A DNA stretch of 64,000 nucleotides from Salana multivorans (GCF_003751805.1 NZ_RKHQ01000001.1:186001-250000), one strand, 5' to 3'; positions 20,570-30,810 are shown, counted from the stretch's first letter. Notes: a model not told the origin generated them from the letters alone. Translations and numbers: made by a program.

Positions 20570-21664
20570 TCACTGCTCCCCCGCGGCGGCGAGCTTCGCC
20601 GCCTCGTCCATGTCGATCGCCGAGGTGATGACGGCGTCCAGGTCCCCGTCGAGCACCGCGTCGAGGTTGTACGACTTGTACCCGGTGCGGTGGTCGGCGA
20701 TCCGGTTCTCCGGGAAGTTGTAGGTGCGGATGCGCTCGGACCGGTCGACCGTGCGCACCTGCGAGCGCCGCGCCTCGCTGGCCGCGGCCGCCGCCTCCTC
20801 CTGGCGCGCGGCGAGCAGTCGCGCCCGGAGCACGCGCATGCCGGCCTCGCGGTTCTGGAGCTGGGACTTCTCGTTCTGCATCGACACGACGATGCCCGTC
20901 GGCACGTGCGTGATCCGCACGGCCGAGTCCGTCGTGTTGACGCTCTGCCCGCCGGGGCCGGAGGAGCGGAACACGTCGATCCGCAGGTCGTTCGCGTCGA
21001 TCTCGATCTCGCCCTCGTCCTCCACCTCCGGCAGCACGAGCACGCCGGCCGCCGAGGTGTGGATGCGGCCCTGGGACTCGGTGACGGGGACGCGCTGGAC
21101 GCGGTGCACGCCGCCCTCGTACTTCAGGTGCGCCCACACGCCGCCGACCGGGTCGTCGGGGTCGACCGAGCGCGCCTTGACGGCGAGCTGGACGTCCTTG
21201 TAGCCGCCCAGCGCGGACTCGGTCGCCTCGAGGACCTGCGTCGCCCAGCCCTTGCGCTCGGCGTAGCGCGTGTACATCCGCAGCAGGTCGCCGGCGAACA
21301 GGGCCGACTCCTCGCCGCCCTCGCCCGCCTTGATCTCGAGGATGACGTCGCGGCCGTCGTCCGGGTCGCGCGGCACCAGGACGCGGCGCAGGGTCTCGGC
21401 CGCATCGGCGACCTCGGCGACCAGCTCGGCGTGCTCGGCGGCGAAGGACGGATCCTCGGCGGCGAGCTCGGCGGCCGCCGCGACGTCCGCGGTCAGGGTC
21501 TCCCACGCGCGGTAGGCACGCACGACGCGGCCCAGCTCCGCGTACCGGCGGCCGACCCGGCGCGCACGGGCCGGGTCGCCGTGCAGGTCCGGGTCGGCGA
21601 GCTCGCGCTCGAGCTCGGCGTGCTCGGCGAGCAGCGGGCGGGCGACGGCGAAGTCCTCGGCCAC
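20570..21664 (-). CDS. prfA: Peptide chain release factor 1
   Basis: RF1 recognises UAA and UAG at the ribosomal A site and triggers peptide release. The 364 residues include the coiled N-terminal domain, the catalytic [18 protein letters not shown] with the GGQ tripeptide, the type-1 codon-recognition region and a C-terminal superfamily motif [18 protein letters not shown]. The GTG at 21664 is selected because AGGAG stands 5-6 bp upstream and the sequence before it, which includes part of the rpmE terminator, is not protein-like. It precedes prmC by 41 bp. Confidence 0.96.
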   Translation of the reverse strand: MAEDFAVARPLLAEHAELERELADPDLHGDPARARRVGRRYAELGRVVRAYRAWETLTADVAAAAELAAEDPSFAAEHAELVAEVADAAETLRRVLVPRDPDDGRDVILEIKAGEGGEESALFAGDLLRMYTRYAERKGWATQVLEATESALGGYKDVQLAVKARSVDPDDPVGGVWAHLKYEGGVHRVQRVPVTESQGRIHTSAAGVLVLPEVEDEGEIEIDANDLRIDVFRSSGPGGQSVNTTDSAVRITHVPTGIVVSMQNEKSQLQNREAGMRVLRARLLAARQEEAAAAASEARRSQVRTVDRSERIRTYNFPENRIADHRTGYKSYNLDAVLDGDLDAVITSAIDMDEAAKLAAAGEQ

Positions 21665-21731
21665 GAGGGTCTCCTGTCGGGTCGGCGTCGGCCCGGGGGC
21701 GACGCGGGGTGAGGACCGGTGGAAAGACGAA

Positions 21732-21771
21732 GCGAGCGCCGGCGTCCCAGTGCTGGGATGCCGGCGCTCGC
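21732..21771 (-). terminator. Hairpin terminator of rpmE
   Basis: An 18-bp stem (one G-U pair) with a four-base loop lies just after the rpmE stop on the minus strand, and is followed by TTCGTCTTTCC, a weak U-tract. It separates rpmE from prfA. Confidence 0.8.
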
Positions 21772-21779
21772 TCGAGTCG

Positions 21780-21995
21780 CTACTTGGCGGCCTTCTTGCC
21801 GAACCGACGCTCGAAGGCGGCCACGCGGCCACCGGTGTCGAGGATCTTCTGCTTGCCCGTGTAGAACGGGTGGCAGGCGCTGCAGACGTCGGCGCTGATG
21901 GCGCCCGAGGTCGCGGTGCTGCGGGTCGTGAAGGTGTTGCCGCAGGTGCACGTCACCTCGGTGGTGACGTACTCGGGGTGGATCCCGCTCTTCAT
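21780..21995 (-). CDS. rpmE: 50S ribosomal protein L31, zinc-binding form
   Basis: Ribosomal protein bL31 sits at the subunit interface on the central protuberance. The 71 residues start [19 protein letters not shown] and include the zinc ligands Cys16, Cys18 (C-x-C), Cys37 and Cys40 (VCSACHPFY), so this is the C+ zinc-dependent paralogue rather than the zinc-free form made under Zur control. The Shine-Dalgarno sequence is AGGAGG. It lies between rho and prfA, the conserved actinobacterial order, and is followed by a strong hairpin. Confidence 0.97.
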   Translation of the reverse strand: MKSGIHPEYVTTEVTCTCGNTFTTRSTATSGAISADVCSACHPFYTGKQKILDTGGRVAAFERRFGKKAAK

Positions 21996-22113
21996 GGTGT
22001 CCTCCTGTTTCGGGGAGCCGCCGGGTCGCTCACTGTGTCGGCTCCGTGCGGAGCCCAGAGGCGTGAACCGGGGGCCAGCGTTCTATTCTGCCAGATCTTC
22101 GGACCCGCTCGGG

Positions 22114-24093
22114 TCAGCCGACGAGCTCGTTCTCCTGGGTGGGAACGGTCGGCGTCGTCTTCTGGACGGTCATGAGGAACTCCGCGTTGGTCGGGAGCTC
22201 CCGGACGCGGCCGAGCAGGAGCTCGAGCGCCGGCTGCTGCTCGAGGCCGCCCATGAGGCGACGCAGCTTCCAGAGGATCTTGAGCTCGTCGGGCGAGACG
22301 AGGATCTCCTCGCGCCGCGTGCCCGAGGCGTTGACGTCGATCGCCGGGAAGATGCGCTTGTCCGCGAGCTGCCGGGACAGGCGCAGCTCCATGTTCCCCG
22401 TGCCCTTGAACTCCTCGAAGATGACCTCGTCCATCTTCGACCCGGTCTCGACGAGCGCCGAGGCGAGGATCGTGAGCGAGCCGCCCTTCTCGATGTTGCG
22501 GGCGGCGCCGAAGAACTTCTTCGGCGGGTAGAGCGCGGCCGCGTCGACACCACCGGAGAGGATGCGACCCGACGCGGGCGCCGCGAGGTTGTAGGCGCGG
22601 GACAGGCGCGTCAGCGAGTCCAGCAGCACCACGACGTCCCGGCCCAGCTCGACGAGCCGCTTGGCCCGCTCGATGGCGAGCTCCGCGACGATCGTGTGGT
22701 CGCTCGGCGGACGGTCGAACGTCGAGGCGATGACCTCGCCCTTGACCGTGCGCTCCCAGTCGGTGACCTCCTCGGGACGCTCGTCCGCGAGGACGATCAT
22801 GAGGTGGACCTCGGGGTTGTTCGTCGTGATCGCGTTCGCGATCTGCTGCATGACGATCGTCTTGCCGGCCTTGGGCGGCGCGACGATGAGGCCGCGCTGA
22901 CCCTTCCCGATCGGGGAGACCAGGTCGATGATGCGGGCCGTGACGGCGCGCGGCTCGGTCTCCAGCCGCAGCCGCTGCTGCGGGTAGAGCGGCGTCAGCT
23001 TGCTGAAGTCGGGCCGTCCCTGGGCCTGCTCGACCGGGCCGCCGTTGACCGAGTCGATCCGGACGAGCGCGTTGAACTTCTGGCGCTGGCTGCCGCCCTG
23101 GTTCTCGCCCTCGCGCGGCGCGCGGACGGCGCCCTTGATCGCGTCGCCGCGACGCAGGCCGTGCTTCTTGACCTGGCCGAGCGTCACGTACACGTCGTCC
23201 GACCCCGGCAGGTAGCCGCTGGTGCGGACGAACGCGTAGTTGTCCATGATGTCGAGGACGCCGGCGACGGGCACGAGGACGTCGTCCTCGGTGACCTCGA
23301 AGTCGGAGTCGGAGATCTGCGGGTCGTTGCCGCGACCGCGACGCTTGCGGTCGCGGAACCGGTCCCGGCCGCGACGGCGCCGGGAGCCCCCGTCGTCGTC
23401 GAAGTCGTTCTGGCGCGAGCCGCGCCCCTGGCCCTGGCCCTGGTTCTGGCCGCCGCCCTGGTTCTGCTGCGCGCCGCGGGCCGGTGCGACGTCCTCGCTG
23501 CGCGGCTCGGGGAGCTTGATGTCCTCCAGCGCGGGCCGGCGGCCCTGCTGACCGCCCTGGTTCTGGCGCTGGCCGTCGTTCTGCTGACCGCCCTGGTTCT
23601 GGCGCTGGCCGTCCCGCTGCCCCTCGCGCTGACGCTGCCGGCGCGAGCGGCCCTGCCGCTCCTCCCCGGAACCGTCGGCCTGGCCGGAGGCCGCCTCGGA
23701 CGAGGCCGCCTCGGCGGCGGGGGCGCGGTCCGCGCGCTCGGAGCGCTCGCCGCGCTCCGGAGCCGAGGCGGACTCGGCCGGGCCGGCGGCGCGACCGGCG
23801 GCGCGACGGGCGCGGGGCGCCTCGGCGCCGCCCGACCGCTCCGCGGCGGGCGCGCTCTCGGCGGCCGTCTGCTGGACGGGCGCCTTCTCCTGGGTGGAGG
23901 GCGCCGCGGCCTTCGCGCGCTGCGAGCCGCGGGCGCCGCCCCGAGCCTCCTGGATCGCGGTCACCAGGTCGCCCTTGCGCATGCGCGAGGTGCCGGTGAT
24001 GCCGAGCGAGCCCGCGAGCTGCTGGAGCTCGGCGAGCTTGAGGGAGGTCAGGGACCCACCGCGCGACGCGGTGGTGTCTGTGGTTTCTGTCAC
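22114..24093 (-). CDS. rho: Transcription termination factor Rho with long disordered insertion
   Basis: Rho is the hexameric RNA-dependent ATPase that ends transcription. The 659 residues contain an N-terminal Rho-N helical domain (LTSLKLAELQQLAGSLGITG), then a very long insertion of roughly residues 50-240 rich in Gln, Asn, Gly, Arg and Ala, and then the RNA-binding cold-shock fold and the ATPase core with Walker A APPKAGKT, the Q/R loops and DSLTRLSRAYN. The insertion includes two copies of a 12-residue DGQRQNQGGQQN unit and an RGRDRFRDRKRRGRG basic tail. Insertions of this kind are known in high-GC Rho. The GTG at 24093 with an AGGA site is preferred; an in-frame ATG at 24144 is an alternative. 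Confidence 0.95.
   Translation of the reverse strand: MTETTDTTASRGGSLTSLKLAELQQLAGSLGITGTSRMRKGDLVTAIQEARGGARGSQRAKAAAPSTQEKAPVQQTAAESAPAAERSGGAEAPRARRAAGRAAGPAESASAPERGERSERADRAPAAEAASSEAASGQADGSGEERQGRSRRQRQREGQRDGQRQNQGGQQNDGQRQNQGGQQGRRPALEDIKLPEPRSEDVAPARGAQQNQGGGQNQGQGQGRGSRQNDFDDDGGSRRRRGRDRFRDRKRRGRGNDPQISDSDFEVTEDDVLVPVAGVLDIMDNYAFVRTSGYLPGSDDVYVTLGQVKKHGLRRGDAIKGAVRAPREGENQGGSQRQKFNALVRIDSVNGGPVEQAQGRPDFSKLTPLYPQQRLRLETEPRAVTARIIDLVSPIGKGQRGLIVAPPKAGKTIVMQQIANAITTNNPEVHLMIVLADERPEEVTDWERTVKGEVIASTFDRPPSDHTIVAELAIERAKRLVELGRDVVVLLDSLTRLSRAYNLAAPASGRILSGGVDAAALYPPKKFFGAARNIEKGGSLTILASALVETGSKMDEVIFEEFKGTGNMELRLSRQLADKRIFPAIDVNASGTRREEILVSPDELKILWKLRRLMGGLEQQPALELLLGRVRELPTNAEFLMTVQKTTPTVPTQENELVG
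23545..23613. repeat. Two 33-bp perfect direct repeats within rho
   Basis: Two identical 33-bp copies at 23545-23577 and 23581-23613, a 36-bp period, encode the 12-residue Gln/Asn/Gly-rich unit in the Rho insertion. Identity at every base suggests recent duplication or homogenisation. Confidence 0.85.
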
Positions 24094-24435
24094 GGATTCC
24101 TCACTGGGTGGTGCGCCGAGAGTGGCGCTGACAAGAGGTGTCATCCCGTCGGGGGCACAGTCTCGGTCCAGTCCCGACGACACGCAGGCGACCCGGGCGG
24201 AAAGACCGTGGAAACGTTGTCTGTCGGCCGTCCCTGCAGCGCTGCGGAGTTCGCTCCCGCTCGCGCGCAGCCTCACCACTGGGGTCGGGGCGCCTTGGCG
24301 TACTCCGGCAGTCTACACGTGAGCGGCGACGGCGCCGTCCACCCGCCTCGTGACGGCCCTCACGCCCAGCGCGACGCGCCGCGGGCAGCGCTCGGGACCG
24401 GGTCGTCCTCGGGTCGCCGGGACGGGTCGCGAGGG
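24094..24435. other. 342-bp gap: rho leader and thrB-rho intergenic region
   Basis: No gene is supported here. It holds the long rho 5' region with a putative -10 at 24310-24315, and the space after thrB. I see no perfect hairpin that would terminate thrB transcription, so read-through into rho is possible. The in-frame ATG at 24144 could extend Rho by 17 residues. Confidence 0.5.
24310..24315 (-). promoter_or_regulatory. Putative -10 element of rho
   Basis: TAGACT on the minus strand, about 217 bp before the chosen rho start. No clear -35 box. It would give rho an untranslated leader of roughly 210 nt, long enough for autoregulation. Confidence 0.4.
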
Positions 24436-25371
24436 TCAGACGAGCCGAGCGCCCTCCCGGTCGACGGGCAGGACGAGCGGGCGCCAGCCCTGCGCCGCCA
24501 GCGTCTCGCGCATGGCGGCCGGGACCTCGCCGAGCACCAGCACCGTCGGCCCGGCCCCGGAGATCACGGCGGGCTGCCCGGCCGAGCGCAGCCAGCCGAC
24601 GAGCGCCATCGACGCGCCGAGCACCTGGCCGCGATAGGGCTGGTGCAGCCGGTCCTCCGTCGCGGCCATCCGCAGCTCGGGGTGGCCCTGCAGGGCGAGC
24701 GTGAGCAGCGCGGCCCGCCCGGCGGCGAACGCGGCGTCGGCGTGCGGGACGGTCGGCGGCAGCACCGAGCGCGCGACCTTGGTGGCGAGCTCCGTGTCCG
24801 GCACGAGGGCCGTCACGACGAGCGTCGGGTCCACCTCGACGCGCACCGCATCGACCTGGTCGGAGCGCCCCCCGTCGTCCTCCGCCGAGGCGGCCGCACC
24901 CGGCACCGGCGTGCGCCACGCGATCGTCGCCCCGCCGTAGATCGCGGCGGCGGCGTTGTCCGGGTGCCCCTCCCACTCGGTCGCGAGGTCGAGGATCACC
25001 TCGTTCGACAGGGCCTCGGGCTCGGACAGGAAGCCGCGCGCCGCGACGAGACCGGCGACGACGGCCGCGGCCGAGGACCCGAGACCCCGGCCGTGCGGGA
25101 TGGCGTTGAACGCCTCGAGGTCGAGCCCGACCTGCGGGGCGCGCGCGATCTCGAGGCCGGCGCGGATCGCCTGGACGACGAGGTGACGCTCGCCCTCGGG
25201 CACGCTGCCGGCGCCCTCCCCCGTGACCCGCGTCGTCGTGCCGCCCGTCGTGGCGCGCACGCGCACCTCGTCGTGGAGCCCGAGCGCGAGCCCGAAGGCG
25301 TCGAAGCCGGGACCGAGGTTGGCCGAGGTCGCGGGCACCCTGACGGTGACCGCGTCGGTGACGATGCGCAT
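24436..25371 (-). CDS. thrB: Homoserine kinase
   Basis: ThrB phosphorylates L-homoserine with ATP, the step before threonine synthase. The 311-residue GHMP-kinase protein has the N-terminal VRVPATSANLGPGFDAFGLAL motif, the phosphate-binding loop IPHGRGLGSSAAAVVAGL (around residues 92-109) and the C-terminal GQPAVISGAGPTVLVL. The ATG at 25371 follows thrC by 25 bp in the hom-thrC-thrB operon. A short Asp/Gly-rich loop around residues 175-185 is an unremarkable insertion. Confidence 0.96.
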   Translation of the reverse strand: MRIVTDAVTVRVPATSANLGPGFDAFGLALGLHDEVRVRATTGGTTTRVTGEGAGSVPEGERHLVVQAIRAGLEIARAPQVGLDLEAFNAIPHGRGLGSSAAAVVAGLVAARGFLSEPEALSNEVILDLATEWEGHPDNAAAAIYGGATIAWRTPVPGAAASAEDDGGRSDQVDAVRVEVDPTLVVTALVPDTELATKVARSVLPPTVPHADAAFAAGRAALLTLALQGHPELRMAATEDRLHQPYRGQVLGASMALVGWLRSAGQPAVISGAGPTVLVLGEVPAAMRETLAAQGWRPLVLPVDREGARLV

Positions 25372-25396
25372 CGCTGCCCTCCTCGCGCGCGACGGC

Positions 25397-26458
25397 TCAG
25401 GCGAGCCCGAGCGCCTCGGCGACGGCGACGGTCGTCGCTGGCACGACGACCGGGTCGATGGGGGTCGAACCGAGCGCGGTGGCGGTGTCCTTGAGGCCGT
25501 TGCCCGTGACGGTGCAGACGATCGTCGCGCCGGCCGGGACGTCGCCGGCGGCGGCGCGGGCCAGCAGCCCGGCGACCGACGCGGCCGACGCCGGCTCGAC
25601 GAAGACGCCGACCTCGCGCGAGACGAGCGCCTGGGCGTCGAGGATCTCGGCGTCCGAGACCGCGTCGATCCGACCGCCCGACTCCTCCCGCGCGGCGACG
25701 GCGAGGTCCCAGGAGGCGGGGTTGCCGATCCGGATCGCGGTCGCGATGGTCTCGGGGTTCTCGACCGGCTCGCCCTTGACGAACGGCGCCGAGCCGTCGG
25801 CCTGGACGCCCCACATGACCGGGGTGCGCGAGGACCGGCCGGCCGCGAGGTACTCGCGGTAGCCCATCCAGTAGGCCGAGATGTTGCCGGCGTTGCCGAC
25901 CGGCAGCACGTGGATCGTCGGGGCGTCACCGAGCGCGTCGACGATCTCGAACGCCGCGGTCTTCTGCCCCTGGAGACGGTACGGGTTGACGCTGTTCACC
26001 AGCGCGACGTCCTCCCGCCGGCCGAGCTCGCGGACCACGCGCAGGCCGTCGTCGAAGTTGCCCTCGAGCGAGACGAGCGTGGCGCCGTGGACGATCGCCT
26101 GGGCGAGCTTGCCCGCGGCGATCTTCCCGGCGGGCAGCACGACCGCGCACGGCAGCCCGGCCCGGGCGGCGTAGGCGGCGGCGCTGGCGGAGGTGTTGCC
26201 GGTCGAGGCGCACAGGACGAGCGCCCGGCCCCCGGCCGCGACCTTCGACACCGCCATCGTCATGCCCCGGTCCTTGAAGGACCCCGTGGGGTTGGCGCCC
26301 TCGACCTTGAGGTAGACCGTCGCGCCCGTGCGCTCCGAGAGCGCCGGCGCCTCCACCAGGGGCGTCCCGCCCTCCCCGAGCGTGACGACGGGGTCGCCCG
26401 GCTCGATGGGCAGGTACTGCGCGTACTCGTTGATGACGCCTCGCCACTGGTGGGCCAT
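25397..26458 (-). CDS. thrC: Threonine synthase
   Basis: ThrC converts O-phospho-L-homoserine to L-threonine using PLP. At 353 residues it belongs to the shorter class found in actinobacteria. The PLP lysine is in [16 protein letters not shown], the phosphate-binding Gly loop is [17 protein letters not shown], and [16 protein letters not shown] binds the cofactor. The start is ATG at 26458 ([12 protein letters not shown]), a typical N-terminus for this class. It lies 85 bp after hom and 25 bp before thrB. Confidence 0.97.
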   Translation of the reverse strand: MAHQWRGVINEYAQYLPIEPGDPVVTLGEGGTPLVEAPALSERTGATVYLKVEGANPTGSFKDRGMTMAVSKVAAGGRALVLCASTGNTSASAAAYAARAGLPCAVVLPAGKIAAGKLAQAIVHGATLVSLEGNFDDGLRVVRELGRREDVALVNSVNPYRLQGQKTAAFEIVDALGDAPTIHVLPVGNAGNISAYWMGYREYLAAGRSSRTPVMWGVQADGSAPFVKGEPVENPETIATAIRIGNPASWDLAVAAREESGGRIDAVSDAEILDAQALVSREVGVFVEPASAASVAGLLARAAAGDVPAGATIVCTVTGNGLKDTATALGSTPIDPVVVPATTVAVAEALGLA

Positions 26459-26543
26459 GGCTGCCTTCCTCGTCGTGTGGTGCTCGGTGCTGGGTCGAAC
26501 GGGTGGAGCCGGCGCTCCGGCCGGCTGCCGCTGGCCGGTGCCG

Positions 26544-27878
26544 TCAGGCGCGCTCGACGCGGTAGGCCGAGAGGAGCTCGCGCACCCCCGGCGTCTCGCG
26601 CAGGGCGGAGATCGTGGCCCGCAGCGCCGACTCCGGCGCGTCGTGGGTGACGACAGCGAGCGTAGCCGCCTCGTCGTCGCCGGCCTGCTGGCGGACCGTC
26701 TCGATCGAGACGCCGTGCTCGGCGAACGTGGTCGCGAGGTGGGCGAGCACGCCGGGACGGTCCTCGACGGCGAGCCGGATCTGGCGGCGGGACGTGACGT
26801 GCTCCGGTCCGGCGATGGGCAGCTCGGCGTAGGCGGACTCGGCCGGGGCCCGCCCGCCCTGCCCGCGGTGGCGCGCCGCGGCGACGAGGTCGCCGAGGAC
26901 GGCGCTGGCCGTCGGGGCGCCGCCGGCGCCCGCGCCGTAGAACATGAGCCGCCCGGCCGCCTCGGCCTCGACGACCACGGCGTTGTACGCCCCGCGGACA
27001 CCGGCGAGCGGGTGCCCGTCGGGGAGGATCACCGGGTTCACCCGGACGGCGACGGACTCGCGGGAGCCGGCCTCGACGCGCTCAGCGATCGCGAGCAGCT
27101 TGATGACGCCGCCGGCCTCGCGCGCGGCCTCGATGTCCGCGGCCGTGACGCCGGTGATGCCCTCGCAGTCGACGTCGCCGAGCGAGACCCGCGTGTGGAA
27201 GGCGAGCGAGGCGAGGATGGCGGCCTTGGCCGCGGCGTCGTGGCCCTCGACGTCGGCCGTCGGGTCGGCCTCGGCGTAGCCCAGCTCCTGGGCCCGGGCC
27301 AGCACGACGTCGAAGTCGTGGCCCCCGGTCGTCATCTCGTCGAGGATGAAGTTGGTCGTGCCGTTGACGATGCCGAGCACGCGCATGACGCGGTCGCCGG
27401 CCAGCGACTCCCGCACCCCGCGCACGACCGGGACGGCGCCGGCGACGGCGGCCTCGTAGAGGAGGTCGACGCCGGCCGCGTCGGCCGCGGCGTAGAGCTG
27501 GGGACCGTGCGTCGCGAGCAGCGCCTTGTTCGCCGTGACGACGCCCGCGCCGCCGGCGATCGCCTCCAGCACGAGGTCCCGCGCCGTCGTGGTCCCGCCG
27601 ATGAGCTCGACGACGACGTCGGCCCGGCGGACGAGCGCCTCGGCGTCGGTGGTGAGGAGGTCGGCCGGCACGTCGGGGCCGCGGTCGGCGTCGAGCGAGC
27701 GCACGGCGATGCCGACGAGCTCGACGGGGGCGCCGACGCGGGCGGCGATCTCGGCGGAGTGCCGGCGCAGGAGGCGCACGACCTGCGTCCCGACCGTGCC
27801 GCAGCCGAGCAGGGCGACCCTGACGGTGGCGGGCGCTGACGCGGTCTCGTGGGGCGACGGTGGTGGCTGCGCGGTCAC
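26544..27878 (-). CDS. hom: Homoserine dehydrogenase
   Basis: Hom reduces aspartate-beta-semialdehyde to homoserine with NAD(P)H, the branch point toward threonine and methionine. The 444 residues include the nucleotide-binding motif [17 protein letters not shown] near the N-terminus, the catalytic core ([33 protein letters not shown]) and a C-terminal ACT domain (about residues 350-440, [27 protein letters not shown]) that mediates threonine feedback inhibition in relatives. The start is GTG at 27878. It follows lysA at 73 bp. Confidence 0.97.
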   Translation of the reverse strand: MTAQPPPSPHETASAPATVRVALLGCGTVGTQVVRLLRRHSAEIAARVGAPVELVGIAVRSLDADRGPDVPADLLTTDAEALVRRADVVVELIGGTTTARDLVLEAIAGGAGVVTANKALLATHGPQLYAAADAAGVDLLYEAAVAGAVPVVRGVRESLAGDRVMRVLGIVNGTTNFILDEMTTGGHDFDVVLARAQELGYAEADPTADVEGHDAAAKAAILASLAFHTRVSLGDVDCEGITGVTAADIEAAREAGGVIKLLAIAERVEAGSRESVAVRVNPVILPDGHPLAGVRGAYNAVVVEAEAAGRLMFYGAGAGGAPTASAVLGDLVAAARHRGQGGRAPAESAYAELPIAGPEHVTSRRQIRLAVEDRPGVLAHLATTFAEHGVSIETVRQQAGDDEAATLAVVTHDAPESALRATISALRETPGVRELLSAYRVERA

Positions 27879-27951
27879 CCGGCCAACCCTAGACGAGGCC
27901 CGCCGCCCGACGCCGGGGCGTCTCAGCGGGACGACCCGGCGGTGCTCGGGC

Positions 27952-29397
27952 TCAGCCGAGGTCGAGGGCGAGCAGGTCCGCGACGCTCTCGCGGCGCACG
28001 AGCGGCGTCACCTCGCCGTCGCGGACCGCGACCACGCCGGGGCGCGGGAGCAGGTTGTAGGTGCTCGCCATGGAGCGGCCGTAGGCGCCCGTGACGGCGA
28101 CGGCGAGCAGGTCGCCGGCGTGGACGTCGGCGGGCAGGTCGACGTCGTGCACCACGATGTCCCCGCTCTCGCAGTGCTTGCCGACCACCCGCGCGCGCAC
28201 GGGCGGGGCGCTGGAGGTCCGGCCGACCAGCTCCGCGTGGTACGCGGCGCCGTACAGCGCGGGCCGGATGTTGTCGCCCATCCCGCCGTCGATGCTCACG
28301 TAGAGCCGCTCGGCCAGCTCCGACCCCTCCGGCAGCCGGACCGGCTTGACCGTCCCGACCGTGTAGAGCGTGAGGCCGGCCGGCCCGGCGATGGAGCGTC
28401 CCGGCTCGAAGGAGACGCGCGGGACGGCGGTGCCCGTCTCGGCCGCGGCCTCGACGACGGCGGCCGCCGTCTCCTTCGCGATCCGCTCGGGGTCCAGCTC
28501 GACCTCGCCGGGCAGGTAGGCGACGCCGAACCCGCCGCCGAGGTCGACCTCCGGCACCAGGACGCCGGTGCGCTCGGCCAGCTCGGCGCGCACCCGCAGG
28601 ACCTCGCGCGCGGCGGCGTCGAACCCGGCCGGGTCGAGGATCTGGCTGCCGATGTGGGAGTGCAGCCCGAGCAGGTCCAGCTCGGGCCGGGCCAGGATCG
28701 CGAGCAGGGCCGTGAGCGCCGGGGAGTCCTCCCCCGGCCTGGCCGGGTGGACCGAGAGCCCGAACTTCTGGTCCTCGTGCCCCGTCGAGATGTACTCGTG
28801 GCCGCCCGCGTGCACACCGGTGGTGACGCGGAGCATGACGCGGGCGCGCACGCCGAGCCCCGCCGCGACGTCGGCCACGCGGTCGACCTCGACGAGCGAG
28901 TCGAGCACGACGCGGCCGATCCCCTTGTCGCCGGCGGTGAGCGCCAGCTCCAGCTCCTCGTCGGACTTGTTGTTGCCGTGCAGGCCGACGCGGGCCGCGT
29001 CGACCCCGGCCGACAGCGCCGTCGTCAGCTCGCCGAGACTGGCCGTGTCGATGCCGAGCCCCTCCTGGCTCATCCAGCGGGCCACGGCGCGGCACAGGAA
29101 CGCCTTGCCGGCGTAGAACAGCTCGACCTCGGCGCCGTGCTCGGCGAACGCCGTCGTCATCGCGTCGCGCAGCGCGGCGGCGCGCTCGCGCATGTCGCGC
29201 TCGTCCACGACGTAGAGCGGCGTGCCCTGCGCCGCGGCGAGCTCGGGCAGCCCGACGTCGCCGACGGCGACCGAGCCGTCCGCTCGGCGCACGGCCGTGC
29301 GCGGCCACGGGAGCCCGAGCGGGCCGTCGGGGAGACCTCCGGGCAGGTCGCGCGAGTCGTCGGCTGGTCCGGCGTCGTGTCCGGAGGTGGCGGTCAT
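27952..29397 (-). CDS. lysA: Diaminopimelate decarboxylase
   Basis: LysA decarboxylates meso-diaminopimelate to L-lysine with PLP. The 481-residue fold-type III protein has the PLP lysine in ELFYAGKAFLCRAVARW, the phosphate-binding EVDLGGGFGVAYLPG, FEPGRSIAGPAG and the C-terminal catalytic Cys motif GKHCESGDIV. The upstream gene ends 5 bp before the lysA ATG, so they are co-transcribed. In many actinobacteria argS stands directly upstream of lysA; it is not in this window. Confidence 0.96.
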   Translation of the reverse strand: MTATSGHDAGPADDSRDLPGGLPDGPLGLPWPRTAVRRADGSVAVGDVGLPELAAAQGTPLYVVDERDMRERAAALRDAMTTAFAEHGAEVELFYAGKAFLCRAVARWMSQEGLGIDTASLGELTTALSAGVDAARVGLHGNNKSDEELELALTAGDKGIGRVVLDSLVEVDRVADVAAGLGVRARVMLRVTTGVHAGGHEYISTGHEDQKFGLSVHPARPGEDSPALTALLAILARPELDLLGLHSHIGSQILDPAGFDAAAREVLRVRAELAERTGVLVPEVDLGGGFGVAYLPGEVELDPERIAKETAAAVVEAAAETGTAVPRVSFEPGRSIAGPAGLTLYTVGTVKPVRLPEGSELAERLYVSIDGGMGDNIRPALYGAAYHAELVGRTSSAPPVRARVVGKHCESGDIVVHDVDLPADVHAGDLLAVAVTGAYGRSMASTYNLLPRPGVVAVRDGEVTPLVRRESVADLLALDLG

Positions 29398-29402
29398 CGG
29401 GG

Positions 29403-30644
29403 TCAGAACTCCAGGCCGGTGTAGAAGTCGAGGGCGCTGGCCGCGTCCTCGGACACGACCCAGTAGGCACCGAGGTCGCCGTCCGTCCAGACGATGGTGA
29501 CGAGCCCGTCGGTGTTGAAGATCCAGTAGTAGCCGCGGTTCTCGTCGGGGAAGACGACGCCCTCCTCGACCGCCGTGCCGAGCCCGCTGGCCTTGGCCGT
29601 GGCGACCGCGAGCGCCTCGTCCGGGGTGCCGAACCGGGAGGCGGTGAGCGTGACGGGCTCAACGCCGCCGCCGAACTGGCCGACGACGGACTCCAGCGCA
29701 CCGTCCGGCGGTGCCGGGTTCGCGACGTAGCCGCCCTGGAGGATCGTGTACGTCCGGCCCGCGGGGACCTCGGCGTCGCTGGCCCCGTCCGTCGGCTCGT
29801 CCGTCGCCTCGGTGGGCGTCGACTCGTCGGTCGGTGCGTCGGTCGGCTCGTCGGTGGGGGCCGCGAACTCCCCGCCGATCACGGTGGTCGGCAGCAGCTC
29901 GAGCAGGGCGCTGGTGCGTCCGTCGCTCGTCCCGCCGCTGGCCGTCGGGGGCGCCGTCGGCGCCTCGGTGGTGTCGCCGCGGAACAGCGGCAGGACGACC
30001 AGCACGACGAGGGCCGCGAGCGCCGCGATCCCCACGACGATCCCGAGGAGGACGAGGAGCCTCCGGCGCGGGCTGGCCGGCGTCGCCCCGTCGGCGTCGT
30101 CGCCCGAGGGGACCGGCGCGAACACGTCGACCGGGATGCTGCGGGCGGTGACCCGGCCCGTCGTGCTCGGTGTCGCCGGCACGGAGCCGGTGGCCGTCGC
30201 GTCGCCGGTCGTGGCGTCGGTCACCCGGTCGAGGGTGACGGTGGCGTCGGTCGCGGCCGCCGCGATGGCCACGGTCGACCCGGACCGCTCGGCCGACTGC
30301 TGCGCCCCGCCCGGCTGGGCCGAGGCTCGGGCGCGCGCCTCGCGGAGCTGGCGTCGGGTCATCGTCGCTGGAAGCTGCCCGTCGAGATCGACCGTCGAGG
30401 TCGGCTCCGGCGCCGCGGGCGCCGGGACGGTCGGCCCGGCGGCCGCCTCGCCACCGGGGCGCACACCGGGCTCGCGCCGGGCGACGACGGGGCGCCGCGC
30501 CGGGGTCGGGGGTGCGGCGGGCTTCGAGCCGGCCGACTCCTCGGCGGCCTCGGCCGCCTCGGGCGGGAGGTAGGAGGCGATGTGCTCGTCGGTGTCGTGG
30601 AGGTAGGCGTACGGATCGAAGCCGGAACCGCGCGGGTCGGACAT
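29403..30644 (-). CDS. Membrane protein with TRRQLREAR motif and Pro/Thr/Asp-rich linker
   Basis: This 413-residue protein has a cytoplasmic N-terminal half that is Ala/Pro-rich and carries the motif MTRRQLREARARA (about residues 95-107), one membrane helix at residues 196-221 flanked by PRRR, a low-complexity external linker of EPTDAPTDE-type repeats (about residues 265-310), and a C-terminal domain of about 100 residues ending in GYYWIFNTDGLVTIVWTDGD. The C-terminal domain is probably extracytoplasmic; I do not recognise it. The ATG at 30644 has an excellent GAGGAGG site. It lies 5 bp upstream of lysA. A similar TRREL motif occurs in the M23 peptidase at 36456-38132. Confidence 0.75.
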   Translation of the reverse strand: MSDPRGSGFDPYAYLHDTDEHIASYLPPEAAEAAEESAGSKPAAPPTPARRPVVARREPGVRPGGEAAAGPTVPAPAAPEPTSTVDLDGQLPATMTRRQLREARARASAQPGGAQQSAERSGSTVAIAAAATDATVTLDRVTDATTGDATATGSVPATPSTTGRVTARSIPVDVFAPVPSGDDADGATPASPRRRLLVLLGIVVGIAALAALVVLVVLPLFRGDTTEAPTAPPTASGGTSDGRTSALLELLPTTVIGGEFAAPTDEPTDAPTDESTPTEATDEPTDGASDAEVPAGRTYTILQGGYVANPAPPDGALESVVGQFGGGVEPVTLTASRFGTPDEALAVATAKASGLGTAVEEGVVFPDENRGYYWIFNTDGLVTIVWTDGDLGAYWVVSEDAASALDFYTGLEF

Positions 30645-30804
30645 CGTGCCTCCTCGGGACATCGGTTCCAGATCACGGACTGCTGGCGGCCTTCCGGCCA
30701 CGCTAGGGGTCAACCTTAAGTGAGATCGGCTTCTCGGCACGATCGTGGGGCGTCGGGTCCACTGCGACGCCCGCGGCCGCGCACGAGGGCGGCGGCGGGG
30801 CTGG

Positions 30805-30810
30805 TAGTCT
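30805..30810 (+). promoter_or_regulatory. Putative -10 element of tRNA-Arg
   Basis: TAGTCT on the plus strand, 45 bp before the mature tRNA 5' end, a sensible distance for a tRNA promoter with a short 5' leader. No convincing -35 box. Confidence 0.45.
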
